A DNA stretch of 53,277 bases from Novosphingobium sp. Chol11 (lineage in GTDB: Bacteria > Pseudomonadota > Alphaproteobacteria > Sphingomonadales > Sphingomonadaceae): NCBI RefSeq assembly GCF_900218065.1, contig NZ_OBMU01000001.1, positions 2,327,483-2,380,759 on the forward strand, written 5' to 3'. The notes beneath the pieces are model-generated. The model was not told the DNA's origin. It searched no databases and saw nothing but the letters and a program-made list of their open reading frames with translations. This document shows, piece after piece, positions 35,964 through 44,332 of the stretch (position 1 is its first letter; the number at the start of each line of letters is the position of its first letter). The translations under genes and the position numbers were made by a program.

Positions 35964-37114
35964 CAGGCGGAGGGGGTCAACAAGGCGCGCATGGCGCTCC
36001 TTATGGGCACGGGCGGGCGTCCACACAAGATGCGGATGCGATCGGCCCAACTGGACTGCCCGGCATAGAAGCGGCCGATCAGATGCGGGTTGAGCCGGTA
36101 GAAGCGTTCGAAGATGCGCCAGCGCTGATGCGGCTGGGCGGCGCGGAAAAGCATCTTGCCGAGCAGCCGGTAATAACCCCCTGCCTGCCAGTGCGCCTTG
36201 GCGCGTTTGCGGGTCGCGGGGCCAAGCGTTTCAAGCGGCTGACCGCTGAGCCAGAGCGCGGTGGAGATCGCGTCGGGAAGTGAATAGCCGGTCATCGGGT
36301 GGAACATCGCGGCGCGGACGCCGGCGCGAGCGACGGCATCCTGCGCTGGCCAGAAGCGATCGAAGTCGCCGCCATGCACCACTGGCAGGATGCCACTTTC
36401 CTGATGGACGATTTCTTCGACCTGCCAGTTCTGATCCTGGGCATAGCTGGCAATCCGGCTGGCGAGCGCTGGGACGTCGAGTGAGGCGTCGTTGCTGTAA
36501 TAGGTATCTTCGACGAATATCGTCTGTTGGTCGAAGGGAAGCAGATAGACGAAGCGATAGCCGTCGATCTGGGGAACGGTCGCGTCCATGATGACGGGGC
36601 GTTCCAGGCCGTGCGGTTGAGCCAGGCGGAGGACCTGGCCGACGAACTTCTGCCAGCCGCAATCAAGCGCCGACAGATCGCCGCCGCCGCGCGTGTCTAG
36701 GACGGCGCGGGCTTTGATCTGGCTGCCGTCGCTCAAGGTGACGCAGGTGGATGTGACGCTGACCGCATCGGCGTTGAGGAGGGCGCGCTCCCCGAGCAAC
36801 GGGCGAGCATGGGCGTGCAATTGGGCGGAGGAGATGCTGTTATAGGCGGTGTCGAGGTGCCGCTGATAGGCGGGGAAGCGGACCTGGTGTCCCTGGGGCC
36901 AGCGATGGGTGACGAGCGGGTCGATCAGCCAGCGATCGGCGGGCCGAACATCGCTGTCGAAGAAGGACCAGAGATGGTTTCCGCCGAGCGTTTGGCCGCT
37001 TTCGATTAGGAGGACATTCACGTCGGGGCGCAGGCGGGTGAAGGCTAGAGCGGTGAGAGTGCCGGAAAGGCCGCCGCCCAGAATCGCGAGGTCGCAGTCG
37101 AAGCTTTTGGCCAT
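35963..37114 (-). CDS. crtY: Lycopene beta-cyclase
   Basis: This 383-residue flavoprotein closes both ends of lycopene to give beta-carotene. The N-terminal CDLAILGGGLSGTLTALAF, then GGNHLWSFFDSDV, the FVEDTYYSNDASLD segment and the HPMTGYSLPDAI motif are typical of the CrtY type. It is the first gene of the minus-strand carotenoid cluster and diverges from the dmeR-like gene. No strong ribosome site precedes the ATG. Confidence 0.93.
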   Translation of the reverse strand: MAKSFDCDLAILGGGLSGTLTALAFTRLRPDVNVLLIESGQTLGGNHLWSFFDSDVRPADRWLIDPLVTHRWPQGHQVRFPAYQRHLDTAYNSISSAQLHAHARPLLGERALLNADAVSVTSTCVTLSDGSQIKARAVLDTRGGGDLSALDCGWQKFVGQVLRLAQPHGLERPVIMDATVPQIDGYRFVYLLPFDQQTIFVEDTYYSNDASLDVPALASRIASYAQDQNWQVEEIVHQESGILPVVHGGDFDRFWPAQDAVARAGVRAAMFHPMTGYSLPDAISTALWLSGQPLETLGPATRKRAKAHWQAGGYYRLLGKMLFRAAQPHQRWRIFERFYRLNPHLIGRFYAGQSSWADRIRILCGRPPVPIRSAMRALLTPSA

Positions 37115-37183
37115 GCTGTTCTGTTAGGAAGGGCGAATTCATGAAGCAAATGGTGAATTGGCGGCGTTTGACGAAAAAGACAT

Positions 37184-37206
37184 GATAGTATAGGGGGGTA
37201 TCCTAT
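37184..37206 (+). promoter_or_regulatory. Candidate CsoR/RcnR-type operator before dmeR
   Basis: The sequence ATAGTATAGGGGGGTATCCTAT has a run of six G flanked by AT-rich arms, the form of operator known for RcnR and DmeR repressors. It overlaps the start codon of the regulator gene by two bases, so it is well placed for autoregulation. A TTGACG at 37168 may be the -35 element. Confidence 0.6.
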
Positions 37207-37477
37207 GCATATCATCGAGAACAGGGACAAGCTGCTGGCGCGGGTGCGGCGCATTGCAGGACAGGTGAGCGCGATCGAGCGGCAGTTGGGCGGCGACGCG
37301 GACTGTTCCGAGACATTGCAGCTGGTTGCATCGGTGCGCGGCGCGGTGGGGAGCCTGATGGAGGAGTTGATCGAGCAGCATATGCGTGATCATGTCGCCC
37401 GCCCCGGCCTGACCGACGCGGAGCGGCAGGCTGCGTCGGAGGAGATGCTGGCACTAATCCGGCGATATGGGAAATGA
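37205..37477 (+). CDS. Metal-sensing repressor, RcnR/DmeR type (CsoR family)
   Basis: This 90-residue all-helical repressor of the CsoR/RcnR/FrmR family has MHIIENRDKLLARVRRIAGQ and the HMRDHV helix. The residues H2, C34, H59 and H63 match, with an offset of one, the RcnR nickel/cobalt ligand set (H3, C35, H60, H64); copper-type CsoR would need a second Cys. Its stop overlaps the start of the efflux gene (ATGA). This is the arrangement of dmeRF, where DmeR represses until cobalt or nickel rises. Confidence 0.88.
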   Translation: MHIIENRDKLLARVRRIAGQVSAIERQLGGDADCSETLQLVASVRGAVGSLMEELIEQHMRDHVARPGLTDAERQAASEEMLALIRRYGK

Positions 37478-38496
37478 CGATGCACGACCATGGCCACCAT
37501 CATCACAGGAACCATCACCACGGAGACCATGCGCCAGCGAGCGCCCTCCCCCCTTCTCCCGTCAATGGAGACGAGGAGGAAAGCCATTATTTCGACCATA
37601 TTTACCTCAGCGCAGGGCATGACAAGAATGCGCGGCGGACATTGTGGGTCGTATGGCTGACTGCGGCGACCATGGTGGTCGAGATCGCTTTCGGCTGGAT
37701 CACCGGGTCGATGGCCCTGCTGGCCGATGGGTTCCACATGGCGACCCATGCCGGCGCGCTGGCGGTGGCGGCGGCGGCCTATAGTTATGCCAAGCGCCAT
37801 GCCCGCAATCCCCGCTTCACCTTCGGCACGGGCAAGGTGGGCGACCTGTCGGGCTTTGCGTCCGCCCTTCTGCTGGGCGTGACCGCGCTGTTCATCCTGG
37901 TCGAATCCGTCCTGCGCTTCTTCGAGCCGGTGCCGGTGAAGTTCGGGGAAGCGACGCTGGTTGCGGTGGTCGGCCTGGCCATCAACCTGATCAGCGCGCT
38001 GCTGCTGGGTCATGACCATAGCCATGATCATGGTCACGGCCATGATGGGCACCGCCATGATCATCAGGACGGACATGCCCATAAGCATGGCCATGAAGAT
38101 AATAATCTGCGCGCGGCCTATGTGCATGTGCTGACCGACGCATTGACATCGGTGCTGGCGATCGCGGCACTGCTTGCCGGGCGTTATATGGGCTGGTGGT
38201 GGCTCGATCCGGCGGTCGGCATCCTGGGCGCGGTGGTGATCGCCCGCTGGGCCTGGGGACTGATGAAGGACACTGCCGCCATCCTGCTGGACAGCGCGGA
38301 GCCCGCGCTGATGAAGCGGATCAAGACGCTGGTGGAGGCGGAGGGCGGCACCATTCGTGACCTGCATGTCTGGCGGATCGGGCCGCATGCCCATGCGGCG
38401 ATCATCAGCCTGGCGCCCGGCAGTGATGCGGCGGCGGTTCGCGCGCGGGTGCGCAGCCTGCCCCGGATGGAGCACGTCACGGTGGAGTGCGGTTGA
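37474..38496 (+). CDS. dmeF: Cobalt/nickel cation-diffusion facilitator, DmeF type
   Basis: This 340-residue inner-membrane cation efflux protein has six helices. A His-rich N-terminus (HDHGHHHHRNHHHGDH) and a long His/Asp loop between helices IV and V (about residues 180-208) mark the DmeF type. Transport-site residues appear as DGFHMATH (helix II, HxxxH in place of HxxxD) and HVLTDALTS (helix V). The C-terminal domain DLHVWRIGPHAHAAIISL is typical. It is coupled to the upstream RcnR/DmeR-type gene, which supports Co/Ni over zinc. Confidence 0.9.
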   Translation: MTMHDHGHHHHRNHHHGDHAPASALPPSPVNGDEEESHYFDHIYLSAGHDKNARRTLWVVWLTAATMVVEIAFGWITGSMALLADGFHMATHAGALAVAAAAYSYAKRHARNPRFTFGTGKVGDLSGFASALLLGVTALFILVESVLRFFEPVPVKFGEATLVAVVGLAINLISALLLGHDHSHDHGHGHDGHRHDHQDGHAHKHGHEDNNLRAAYVHVLTDALTSVLAIAALLAGRYMGWWWLDPAVGILGAVVIARWAWGLMKDTAAILLDSAEPALMKRIKTLVEAEGGTIRDLHVWRIGPHAHAAIISLAPGSDAAAVRARVRSLPRMEHVTVECG

Positions 38497-38576
38497 CGGG
38501 ATCTGAGATCCGGGCGTTCGCTGGGATGACGTTGATTGGGGCGGGTGATACATTGTGTCACCCAATCGAAATATAG

Positions 38577-38605
38577 CTGTCACTTGTTTGTCATCGAAAT
38601 TTCAT
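38577..38605 (+). promoter_or_regulatory. Pho box (PhoB site), three half-sites
   Basis: CTGTCAC, TTGTCAT and ATTTCAT follow each other at an exact 11-base period with four-base spacers (TTGT, CGAA). This is the direct-repeat form of PhoB sites. It ends 31 bases before the start of a phosphate-selective porin gene. Confidence 0.8.
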
Positions 38606-38635
38606 AGGCCGCACCTCGATTGAGACAGGGGATTC

Positions 38636-40096
38636 GTGGTGACAGGTTCAAACAGGAAGCGCATGGCTCTGGCAGTGAGCATGCTGGCGTTGATGCCGGA
38701 GGTGGCGCAGGCGCAGAGCAATGAGGAGTTGCAGCGCCAGATCAACGAGCTGAAGGCGCAGATACAGGCGCTGACCAGCGCACTGGCAAACAATGGCGGG
38801 CGCGGGAGCGCGAGTGCGAGCAATGCCGCGTCCCCTGCCCCCTCAGCGAGCGCTCCAGCGCCGGCACCGGTGGCTGTCGCCGCTGCGCCCGGACAGCCGG
38901 TGGTGACGCAGACTGCGGCTCCCGAGAAGAAGTCGAAGCCCTGGTATGAGCGGCTGTCGCTGCGCGGTTACACGCAGATGCGTTACAACGCCTTCCTGTC
39001 GGGGGATGACACGGCTCCGGCAGGCCAATCGCGCCTGCGGTCGGTGCATGACAGCTCCATTTCCGACAAGAGCAGCTTCTCGCTGCGCCGGGCGCGCCTG
39101 GTCGTCCAGGGCGATGTTTCCGATCGGGTCTCGCTCTACCTTCAGTCCGATTTCGCTGCCGCGGTCAACAACCAGGCGGGTAGTGAACGGCGGGAAGGCT
39201 TTGTGCAACTGCGCGACGCCTATGCCGACATCTTCCTGGACAAGGCCAAGACATTCCGCCTGCGCCTGGGCCAGTCGAAGGTGCCCTATGGCTGGGAGAA
39301 TATGCAGTCTTCGTCCAATCGCCTGACGCTGGATCGCAGCGATGCGATCAACAGCGCCGTGCCGGGCGAACGCGACCTGGGCATCGTCGGCTACTACACG
39401 CCGGCGTCGGTCCAGAAGATCTGGGACCGGCTGGGGCATGACGGACAGAAGCTGTTCGGCAATTATGGCGCATTTGGCTTCGGTGTGTTCAACGGTCAGG
39501 GGATCAACAGGACCGAGCAGAATCGAGGCCTGATGAAGGTCGCTTTCGCAACATGGCCGTTCGAGCTGGATGGTCTGGGCGGCATGTTCGAGGATCAGGT
39601 ATTCGAAATCGGCGGATCGGCGATGATGAACGATGTGCAGCCGGAGGTGCGCAGCGGATCGACGACTGTGATCAGCTCGCAGGCTTATGACGATGATCGG
39701 GTCGGCATCCATGCGATGCTCTATCCGCAGCCCTTCGGCATTCAGGCGGAATGGAATTGGGGCAAGGGGCCTGAGTTCGATCGGGTGAGCCGGTCGATCG
39801 AGACGAAGAAGCTGAACGGCGGCTATGTCCAGATGATGTATCGCCTGCCTACCGATTCAATCGGCGTGCTGATGCCCTATGGTCGGTGGCAACATTATCG
39901 CGGGGGTTGGAAGGCATCGACCAACGCGCCGCGTCTGGAAACGGATGAGTTCGAACTGGGGCTGGAATGGCAGCCGTGGAAGGCGCTGGAGATCACGCTG
40001 GCCTATGCGCGGATGAAGCGGGCCGAAGCGGACGAGCGGCGCACGGGCCGTGCAACCGGCGATTTGATCCGCACGCAGGTGCAGTGGAATTATTGA
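38636..40096 (+). CDS. Phosphate-selective porin, OprO/OprP family
   Basis: This 486-residue outer-membrane protein has a signal peptide (MALAVSMLALMPEVAQA), a short coiled-coil start (NEELQRQINELKAQIQALTS), an Ala/Pro linker and a barrel beginning with LSLRGYTQMRYNAF. SSFSLRRARLVVQGDVSDRVSLYLQSDFA and FRLRLGQSKVPYGWENMQSS are OprO/OprP blocks; the last residues VQWNY suit barrel insertion. GTG at 38636 is used; GTG 38639 and ATG 38663 are alternatives. The Pho box implies induction in phosphate starvation. Confidence 0.88.
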   Translation: MVTGSNRKRMALAVSMLALMPEVAQAQSNEELQRQINELKAQIQALTSALANNGGRGSASASNAASPAPSASAPAPAPVAVAAAPGQPVVTQTAAPEKKSKPWYERLSLRGYTQMRYNAFLSGDDTAPAGQSRLRSVHDSSISDKSSFSLRRARLVVQGDVSDRVSLYLQSDFAAAVNNQAGSERREGFVQLRDAYADIFLDKAKTFRLRLGQSKVPYGWENMQSSSNRLTLDRSDAINSAVPGERDLGIVGYYTPASVQKIWDRLGHDGQKLFGNYGAFGFGVFNGQGINRTEQNRGLMKVAFATWPFELDGLGGMFEDQVFEIGGSAMMNDVQPEVRSGSTTVISSQAYDDDRVGIHAMLYPQPFGIQAEWNWGKGPEFDRVSRSIETKKLNGGYVQMMYRLPTDSIGVLMPYGRWQHYRGGWKASTNAPRLETDEFELGLEWQPWKALEITLAYARMKRAEADERRTGRATGDLIRTQVQWNY

Positions 40097-40114
40097 GCTG
40101 GAAGTTGCGGGCGG

Positions 40115-41314
40115 TCAGCCTTCGCCGATCGCCTGCCCCGCCGCCCAGCCGCTGGCCCAGGCCCATTGGAAATTATAGCCGCCCAGCCAGCCGGTGACAT
40201 CGACCGCTTCGCCGATCGCGTAGAGGCCGGGGACGCGGCGTGCCTCCATCGTGCGGGAGGAGAGTTCGGCGGTGGAGATGCCGCCAACCGTGACCTCCGC
40301 CTTGGCGAAGCCTTCGGTGCCATTGGGCGTGAAGGACCAGGACGCGAGGCGGCGCTGCGCCTCTTCCAGCTTGCGGTCGGCGATATTGCCAAGATCGCCG
40401 GGAAGCGCGAGGCGTTCGGCAAGGGCGTCGGCGAGGCGTGCTGGCAGAGAGGCGCGCAGCAGGCTGACCAGCGAGGCGCGGGGCTTGCCGCGCTTGGCTT
40501 GCGCCAGCCAGTTGGCAGGCATGTCGGGCAGGAAGTCCAATGCGACTTCGCCGCCATGACGCCAATAGGAGGATATTTGCAGGATCGCCGGGCCGGACAG
40601 ACCGCGATGGGTGAGGAGCGCGGCTTCGCGAAAGGCGGTCTTGCCGTGGCGGGCGATCACCGGGGTCGAGACGCCGGATAGTTCGCGGAACAGCATGTCC
40701 TCGCCGCCAAGGGTGAGCGGAACCAGTGCGGGGCGCGGCTCCACCACCTTGAGGCCAAACTGGCGGGCAAGGTCATAGGCGAAACCGGTCGCGCCCAATT
40801 TGGGGATGGAGGGGCCGCCGGTGGCGATGACCAGCGCGGGCGCCTCTGCGGTCCTGGCTCCATGAGTGACGCTGAACCGGCCATCGGCGTGGGTGATGGG
40901 GCCGAGCGCATGGCCGAGGCGGATGGTGACGCCGCCCGCCTCGCATTCGCCGAGCAGCATGGCGACGATCTGCCGCGCGGAATGATCACAGAAAAGCTGG
41001 CCAAGCGTCTTTTCATGCCAAGCGATGGCATGGCGTTCGACCAGCGCAAGGAAATCGGACGGCGTGTAGCGGCCAAGCGCGGACTTGGCGAAATGGGGAT
41101 TGGCGGAGAGATAGCGGTCCGGCGCGGTGTGGATATTGGTGAAGTTACAGCGCCCACCGCCCGAGATCAGGATCTTCTTTCCCGGCTGGTCGGCATGGTC
41201 GAGGACGAGGACGCGCTTGCCGCGCTGCCCGGCCGCTGCCGCGCACATGAGGCCCGCTCCGCCAGCGCCGAGGACGATGGCGTCGAATGGATCAGCAGGG
41301 CCGGACAAGATCAA
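40115..41314 (-). CDS. BaiN/YhiN-type FAD-dependent oxidoreductase (HI0933-like)
   Basis: This 399-residue flavoprotein has DAIVLGAGGAGLMCAAAAGQRG and the family motif KILISGGGRCNFTN, and ends with IGEAVDVTGWLGGYNFQWAWASGWAAGQ. The family (HI0933/BaiN) has no settled reaction in most bacteria. Its ATG overlaps the stop of the TIGR01244 gene (ATGA), so the two are made together. It is convergent with the porin gene (18-base gap). Confidence 0.9.
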   Translation of the reverse strand: MILSGPADPFDAIVLGAGGAGLMCAAAAGQRGKRVLVLDHADQPGKKILISGGGRCNFTNIHTAPDRYLSANPHFAKSALGRYTPSDFLALVERHAIAWHEKTLGQLFCDHSARQIVAMLLGECEAGGVTIRLGHALGPITHADGRFSVTHGARTAEAPALVIATGGPSIPKLGATGFAYDLARQFGLKVVEPRPALVPLTLGGEDMLFRELSGVSTPVIARHGKTAFREAALLTHRGLSGPAILQISSYWRHGGEVALDFLPDMPANWLAQAKRGKPRASLVSLLRASLPARLADALAERLALPGDLGNIADRKLEEAQRRLASWSFTPNGTEGFAKAEVTVGGISTAELSSRTMEARRVPGLYAIGEAVDVTGWLGGYNFQWAWASGWAAGQAIGEG

Positions 41315-41739
41315 CCTGCGGCGAGCGCATCCATGATCTGGCGAATGGGAGCGAGATCATAGCCCGCCGCTTCCGCCTTTTCGCTCAAGACCGTGGGGTG
41401 ATCACCGGCGCGGGCGCGCGTCAGAGCCCAAAGGAGCGTGCTGCGGGTGCCGGAGCGGCAATAGGCGAGCACCTTCCCCTCGCCTGCTTCGTTGAACGCC
41501 GCCGCCATCGCATCGAGCTGCCATGGGGCGAAACCGCCATGGGCTACGGGAACGGCAGCGTAGGCGAGGCCAGCCGCTTTTGCCGCTGCTTCGATTTCCG
41601 CGCCGTTGGTCTGGCCCGCTTCCTCGTCATCGGGGCGGTTGTTGATGATGACGGTCACACCCAATGCCCTGGCTTCTTCTACCTGATCCACGCTGATCTG
41701 GGGGGAGACGTAGAGGCTGGGGGTGATCTGACGGAACAT
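41311..41739 (-). CDS. TIGR01244 family phosphatase/sulfurtransferase-like protein
   Basis: This 142-residue protein of the DUF442/TIGR01244 family has the start MFRQITPSLYVSPQIS, the VIINNRPDDEE block and the cysteine loop YCRSGTRST near residue 103. The fold resembles dual-specificity phosphatases and the small domain of Blh, which acts with sulfide metabolism in some bacteria. The function here is not shown. ATG at 41739 is the family start; the frame is open upstream. It is coupled to the BaiN-type gene. Confidence 0.87.
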   Translation of the reverse strand: MFRQITPSLYVSPQISVDQVEEARALGVTVIINNRPDDEEAGQTNGAEIEAAAKAAGLAYAAVPVAHGGFAPWQLDAMAAAFNEAGEGKVLAYCRSGTRSTLLWALTRARAGDHPTVLSEKAEAAGYDLAPIRQIMDALAAG

Positions 41740-41841
41740 GGGACGGGGACTCCTTCTGCCGCGAGCCATGCGCTTGTGGGGGGAGGGTTTCAAGGGGTTT
41801 TGGCAGGCGGAGGCGCACGGGCCGCTGGGGGGATGAATTAT

Positions 41842-42004
41842 GGTTCACGCGGAGGCGCGGAGACGCGGAGGTGGATTGAGGTGAGGGTATTCGTGTCTTG
41901 GTGGATTTGCGGGAGACGGGCTGGTTTTACTGCGCTCCGCGCGCGAACGGCAGACGCGTCTCTGGGCAGTCTTCTCTCCGCGGCTCCGCGGCTCCGCGTG
42001 AACC
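41842..42004. repeat. Inverted-repeat element built from CGCGGAGN octamers, copy 1
   Basis: The left arm (41842-41870) begins GGTTCACGCGGAGG and continues with CGCGGAGN units. The right arm (41976-42004) is its reverse complement at 27 of 29 bases and ends CGTGAACC. The 105-base middle shows no gene. It fills the 336-base gap between the TIGR01244 gene and recQ. A related element lies on the other side of recQ. Confidence 0.85.
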
Positions 42005-42075
42005 AAGCTCTGCTTCCAAATAGGCCTAGCTGCTGAAGCAACAAGGCTCCCTGGCCTCTCCGCTGAAGGAGAGGA

Positions 42076-43845
42076 TTAGAGGTGCGGGCGGATGGCGGCG
42101 AGGAAGGCGTCGCCATATGCGTCGAGCTTGCGCTGGCCGATGCCGCTGATGTGGCCGAGTTCGGCGAGGCTCGACGGGCGCTGTTCGGCCATTTCGCGCA
42201 GGGTGGAATCGTGGAAGATCACATAGGGAGGCACCCCCTGTTCCTGCGCGAGTTCGCGGCGGCAGGCGCGCAGGGCATCGAACAGCGGATCGCCTACGGG
42301 GTTTTCCGCCTTTCCGTTGCGTGCGTTGCGGCGGCGCTCCCGGCGGGGCGGGAGGACGAGGCTGACCGCCTCTTCTCCACGCAGGATGGGGCGAGCGCTC
42401 GGGCCGAGTTCGAGGCCGCCATGTTCATTAGTTTGCAAAGCATCTTTTACCAGAAGCGCGCGGGAAACCGGGCGGAGGAGCGGCGTTTCTTCTCCCGACA
42501 CGATGCCGTAGACCGAGATTTTGTCATGGCCGCGTTCGCGGATGCGGTCGGTTACGGCACCGGTCAGCACCTGTTCGATATGGCCGACGCCGAAGCTCTG
42601 GCCGGTGCGATAGACGGCGGAGAGGAATTTGCGGGCCGTCTCCGTCGCGTCGATGCTGGCGGGGGGATTGAGGCAGTTGTCGCAGTTGCCGCATGTGGCA
42701 GGCGGATGCTCGCCAAAGTGGCGGAGCAGGATGGCGCGGCGGCAGGTGCCTGTTTCGACAAGGCCGCCAAGTGCGGTGATGCGGGTACGCTCGCCCTGCT
42801 GGCGGGCGGGATCGAGTTCGGCGACGCGCTGGCGGGCGCGGGCGAAGTCGTCGGCGCCCCAGAAGAGGTGCGCTTGCGCGGGCTCGCCGTCGCGGCCTGC
42901 GCGGCCGGACTCCTGATAATAGCCCTCGATCGATTTTGGCAGCGCGGCGTGGGCGACGAAGCGGACGTCGGGCTTGTCGATGCCCATGCCGAACGCGATG
43001 GTCGCGACCATGACCATGTCTTCGCTGGCGATGAAGGCGGCCTGACTGGCGGCGCGGACGGCGGGGTCGAGCCCGGCATGATAAGCGCGGGTCGGGCGAC
43101 CGGTGCGGGTCAGTGTCTCGGCCAGCTTTTCCGTCGCCGCGCGGGTGGGGGCATAGACGATGCCGGGGCCTTCGCTGGCGGCGATGAGCGCGGACAGCTG
43201 ACGGGGCAAGCCGTCGCGGGGATGCACGGCATAGCGGATATTGGGCCGGTCGAAGCCCGCGATGATCAGGCCTTCGCGCGGGATGCCGAGCTGGACGAGG
43301 ATGTCGTCGCGGGTGTGATGGTCGGCCGTCGCGGTGAGCGCCAGGCGGGGGACTTGCGGGAATTCGTCGAGCAGCGGGCGCAGCAGGCGGTAGTCGGGAC
43401 GGAAGTCATGGCCCCATTCAGAGACACAATGCGCTTCGTCTATGGCGAAGAGGGCGACTTTCGTGGCGCGCAGGAGATTGCGGAAGCCCTCTCCGCTGGC
43501 GCGTTCGGGCGCGACGTAGAGGAGGTCGAGGTCACCATTGCGCAGGCGGTCCTGCGTCTCGCGCCAGTCGGCATCGACGCTGGTGAGGCTGGCGGCGCGA
43601 ATGCCGACCGCCTGGGCCGCGCGGAGCTGGTCATGCATCAGCGCGATGAGCGGGGAGATGACGACGCAGCAGCCATCGAGCGCGACGGCGGGCAGTTGAT
43701 AGCAGAGCGACTTGCCCGCGCCGGTCGGCATGATGGCGAGCGTGGGCTGGCCCGCCATGATGCGGCCGACGACCTGTTCCTGCACGCCCCGGAAGGCCGG
43801 GAAGCCGAAGATGTCGTGGAGGAGAGTGGGGATGTCGGGGCGCAT
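42076..43845 (-). CDS. recQ: ATP-dependent DNA helicase RecQ
   Basis: This 589-residue 3'-5' helicase acts in recombination and fork repair. Domains in order: helicase motor with FGFPAFRGVQEQVV (motif 0), MPTGAGKSLCYQLPA (Walker A), AIDEAHCVSEWGHDFRPDY (DEAH plus aromatic loop) and GYYQESGRAGRDG (motif VI); a zinc site with CRRAILLRHF and CGNCDNC; a winged helix; and a C-terminal HRDC domain (SLAELGHISGIGQRKLDAYG). It is complete. Both of its flanking gaps contain related inverted repeats. Confidence 0.97.
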   Translation of the reverse strand: MRPDIPTLLHDIFGFPAFRGVQEQVVGRIMAGQPTLAIMPTGAGKSLCYQLPAVALDGCCVVISPLIALMHDQLRAAQAVGIRAASLTSVDADWRETQDRLRNGDLDLLYVAPERASGEGFRNLLRATKVALFAIDEAHCVSEWGHDFRPDYRLLRPLLDEFPQVPRLALTATADHHTRDDILVQLGIPREGLIIAGFDRPNIRYAVHPRDGLPRQLSALIAASEGPGIVYAPTRAATEKLAETLTRTGRPTRAYHAGLDPAVRAASQAAFIASEDMVMVATIAFGMGIDKPDVRFVAHAALPKSIEGYYQESGRAGRDGEPAQAHLFWGADDFARARQRVAELDPARQQGERTRITALGGLVETGTCRRAILLRHFGEHPPATCGNCDNCLNPPASIDATETARKFLSAVYRTGQSFGVGHIEQVLTGAVTDRIRERGHDKISVYGIVSGEETPLLRPVSRALLVKDALQTNEHGGLELGPSARPILRGEEAVSLVLPPRRERRRNARNGKAENPVGDPLFDALRACRRELAQEQGVPPYVIFHDSTLREMAEQRPSSLAELGHISGIGQRKLDAYGDAFLAAIRPHL

Positions 43846-43885
43846 CCGAGGGCTGTAGCGGTTGTGGCTGGAGAGGCAAATAATG

Positions 43886-43972
43886 GGTTCACGCGGAGGC
43901 GCAGAGGCGCGGAGATTTTGAGATGCGCTGCGCGCGGGCTTTTTGCCTCTGCGCGCTCTGCGCCTCGGCGCG
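43886..43972. repeat. Inverted-repeat element built from CGCGGAGN octamers, copy 2
   Basis: The left arm (43886-43914) matches that of copy 1 at 27 of 29 bases. The right arm (about 43944-43972) is partly complementary (CTCTGCGCCTC against GAGGCGCAGAG) but has lost the terminal GTGAACC. The spacer is shorter, about 30 bases. It lies between recQ and the next minus-strand gene, whose stop follows directly. Confidence 0.78.
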
Positions 43973-43973
43973 A

Positions 43974-44294
43974 TCAGTCCAGCGGGTCGAGCAGGCAGCC
44001 CCAGCCCTTGCGGTAGCGTGCGGTGCGGGAGGCGAGAAGCGGGACGCTGGCTTCGACGCTGCGCGATTCGGGGTCGTCGGAGAGGGTGACGAGGGCCATG
44101 CCTGGTTCCTTGTCATGTCTGCAGCTGTCCATGCCGCGCCCCTCCACATAACGGCAGGAGCAGGTGATCCGTGCGCCATAACCCGCGCCCACGGCGGCGC
44201 GGGCGCGCATGCCGCTCCAGTTCCACGCCAGCAGCAGGACGAGCAGCACTGCAATGGCGGCGAGCGCATAAATCCATTTCGGGCGTGCGGACAT
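43974..44294 (-). CDS. Single-helix exported protein with conserved cysteines, unknown function
   Basis: I do not recognise a named family. The 106-residue product has an N-terminal hydrophobic helix (WIYALAAIAVLLVLLLAW) and a periplasmic part with the Cys-rich block ITCSCRYVEGRGMDSCRHD and a later WGCLLDPLD, four cysteines that could form disulfides. It is divergent from the serine hydrolase gene, with about 38 bases between the two start codons, so they may share a control region. Confidence 0.65.
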   Translation of the reverse strand: MSARPKWIYALAAIAVLLVLLLAWNWSGMRARAAVGAGYGARITCSCRYVEGRGMDSCRHDKEPGMALVTLSDDPESRSVEASVPLLASRTARYRKGWGCLLDPLD

Positions 44295-44332
44295 GCTCCC
44301 CTTTCCGATGAGCCGTGCTAAGGGCGCTGCTT

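Noticed and set aside
38536..38570. Terminator after dmeF
   Set aside because: A GGGTGA/TCACCC stem is present but is followed by GAAAT and not by a T-tract, so the call is too weak.
42082..44016. 644-residue open frame opposite recQ
   Set aside because: It lies antisense to a complete RecQ and runs through the repeat element at 43886-43972; no family resemblance.
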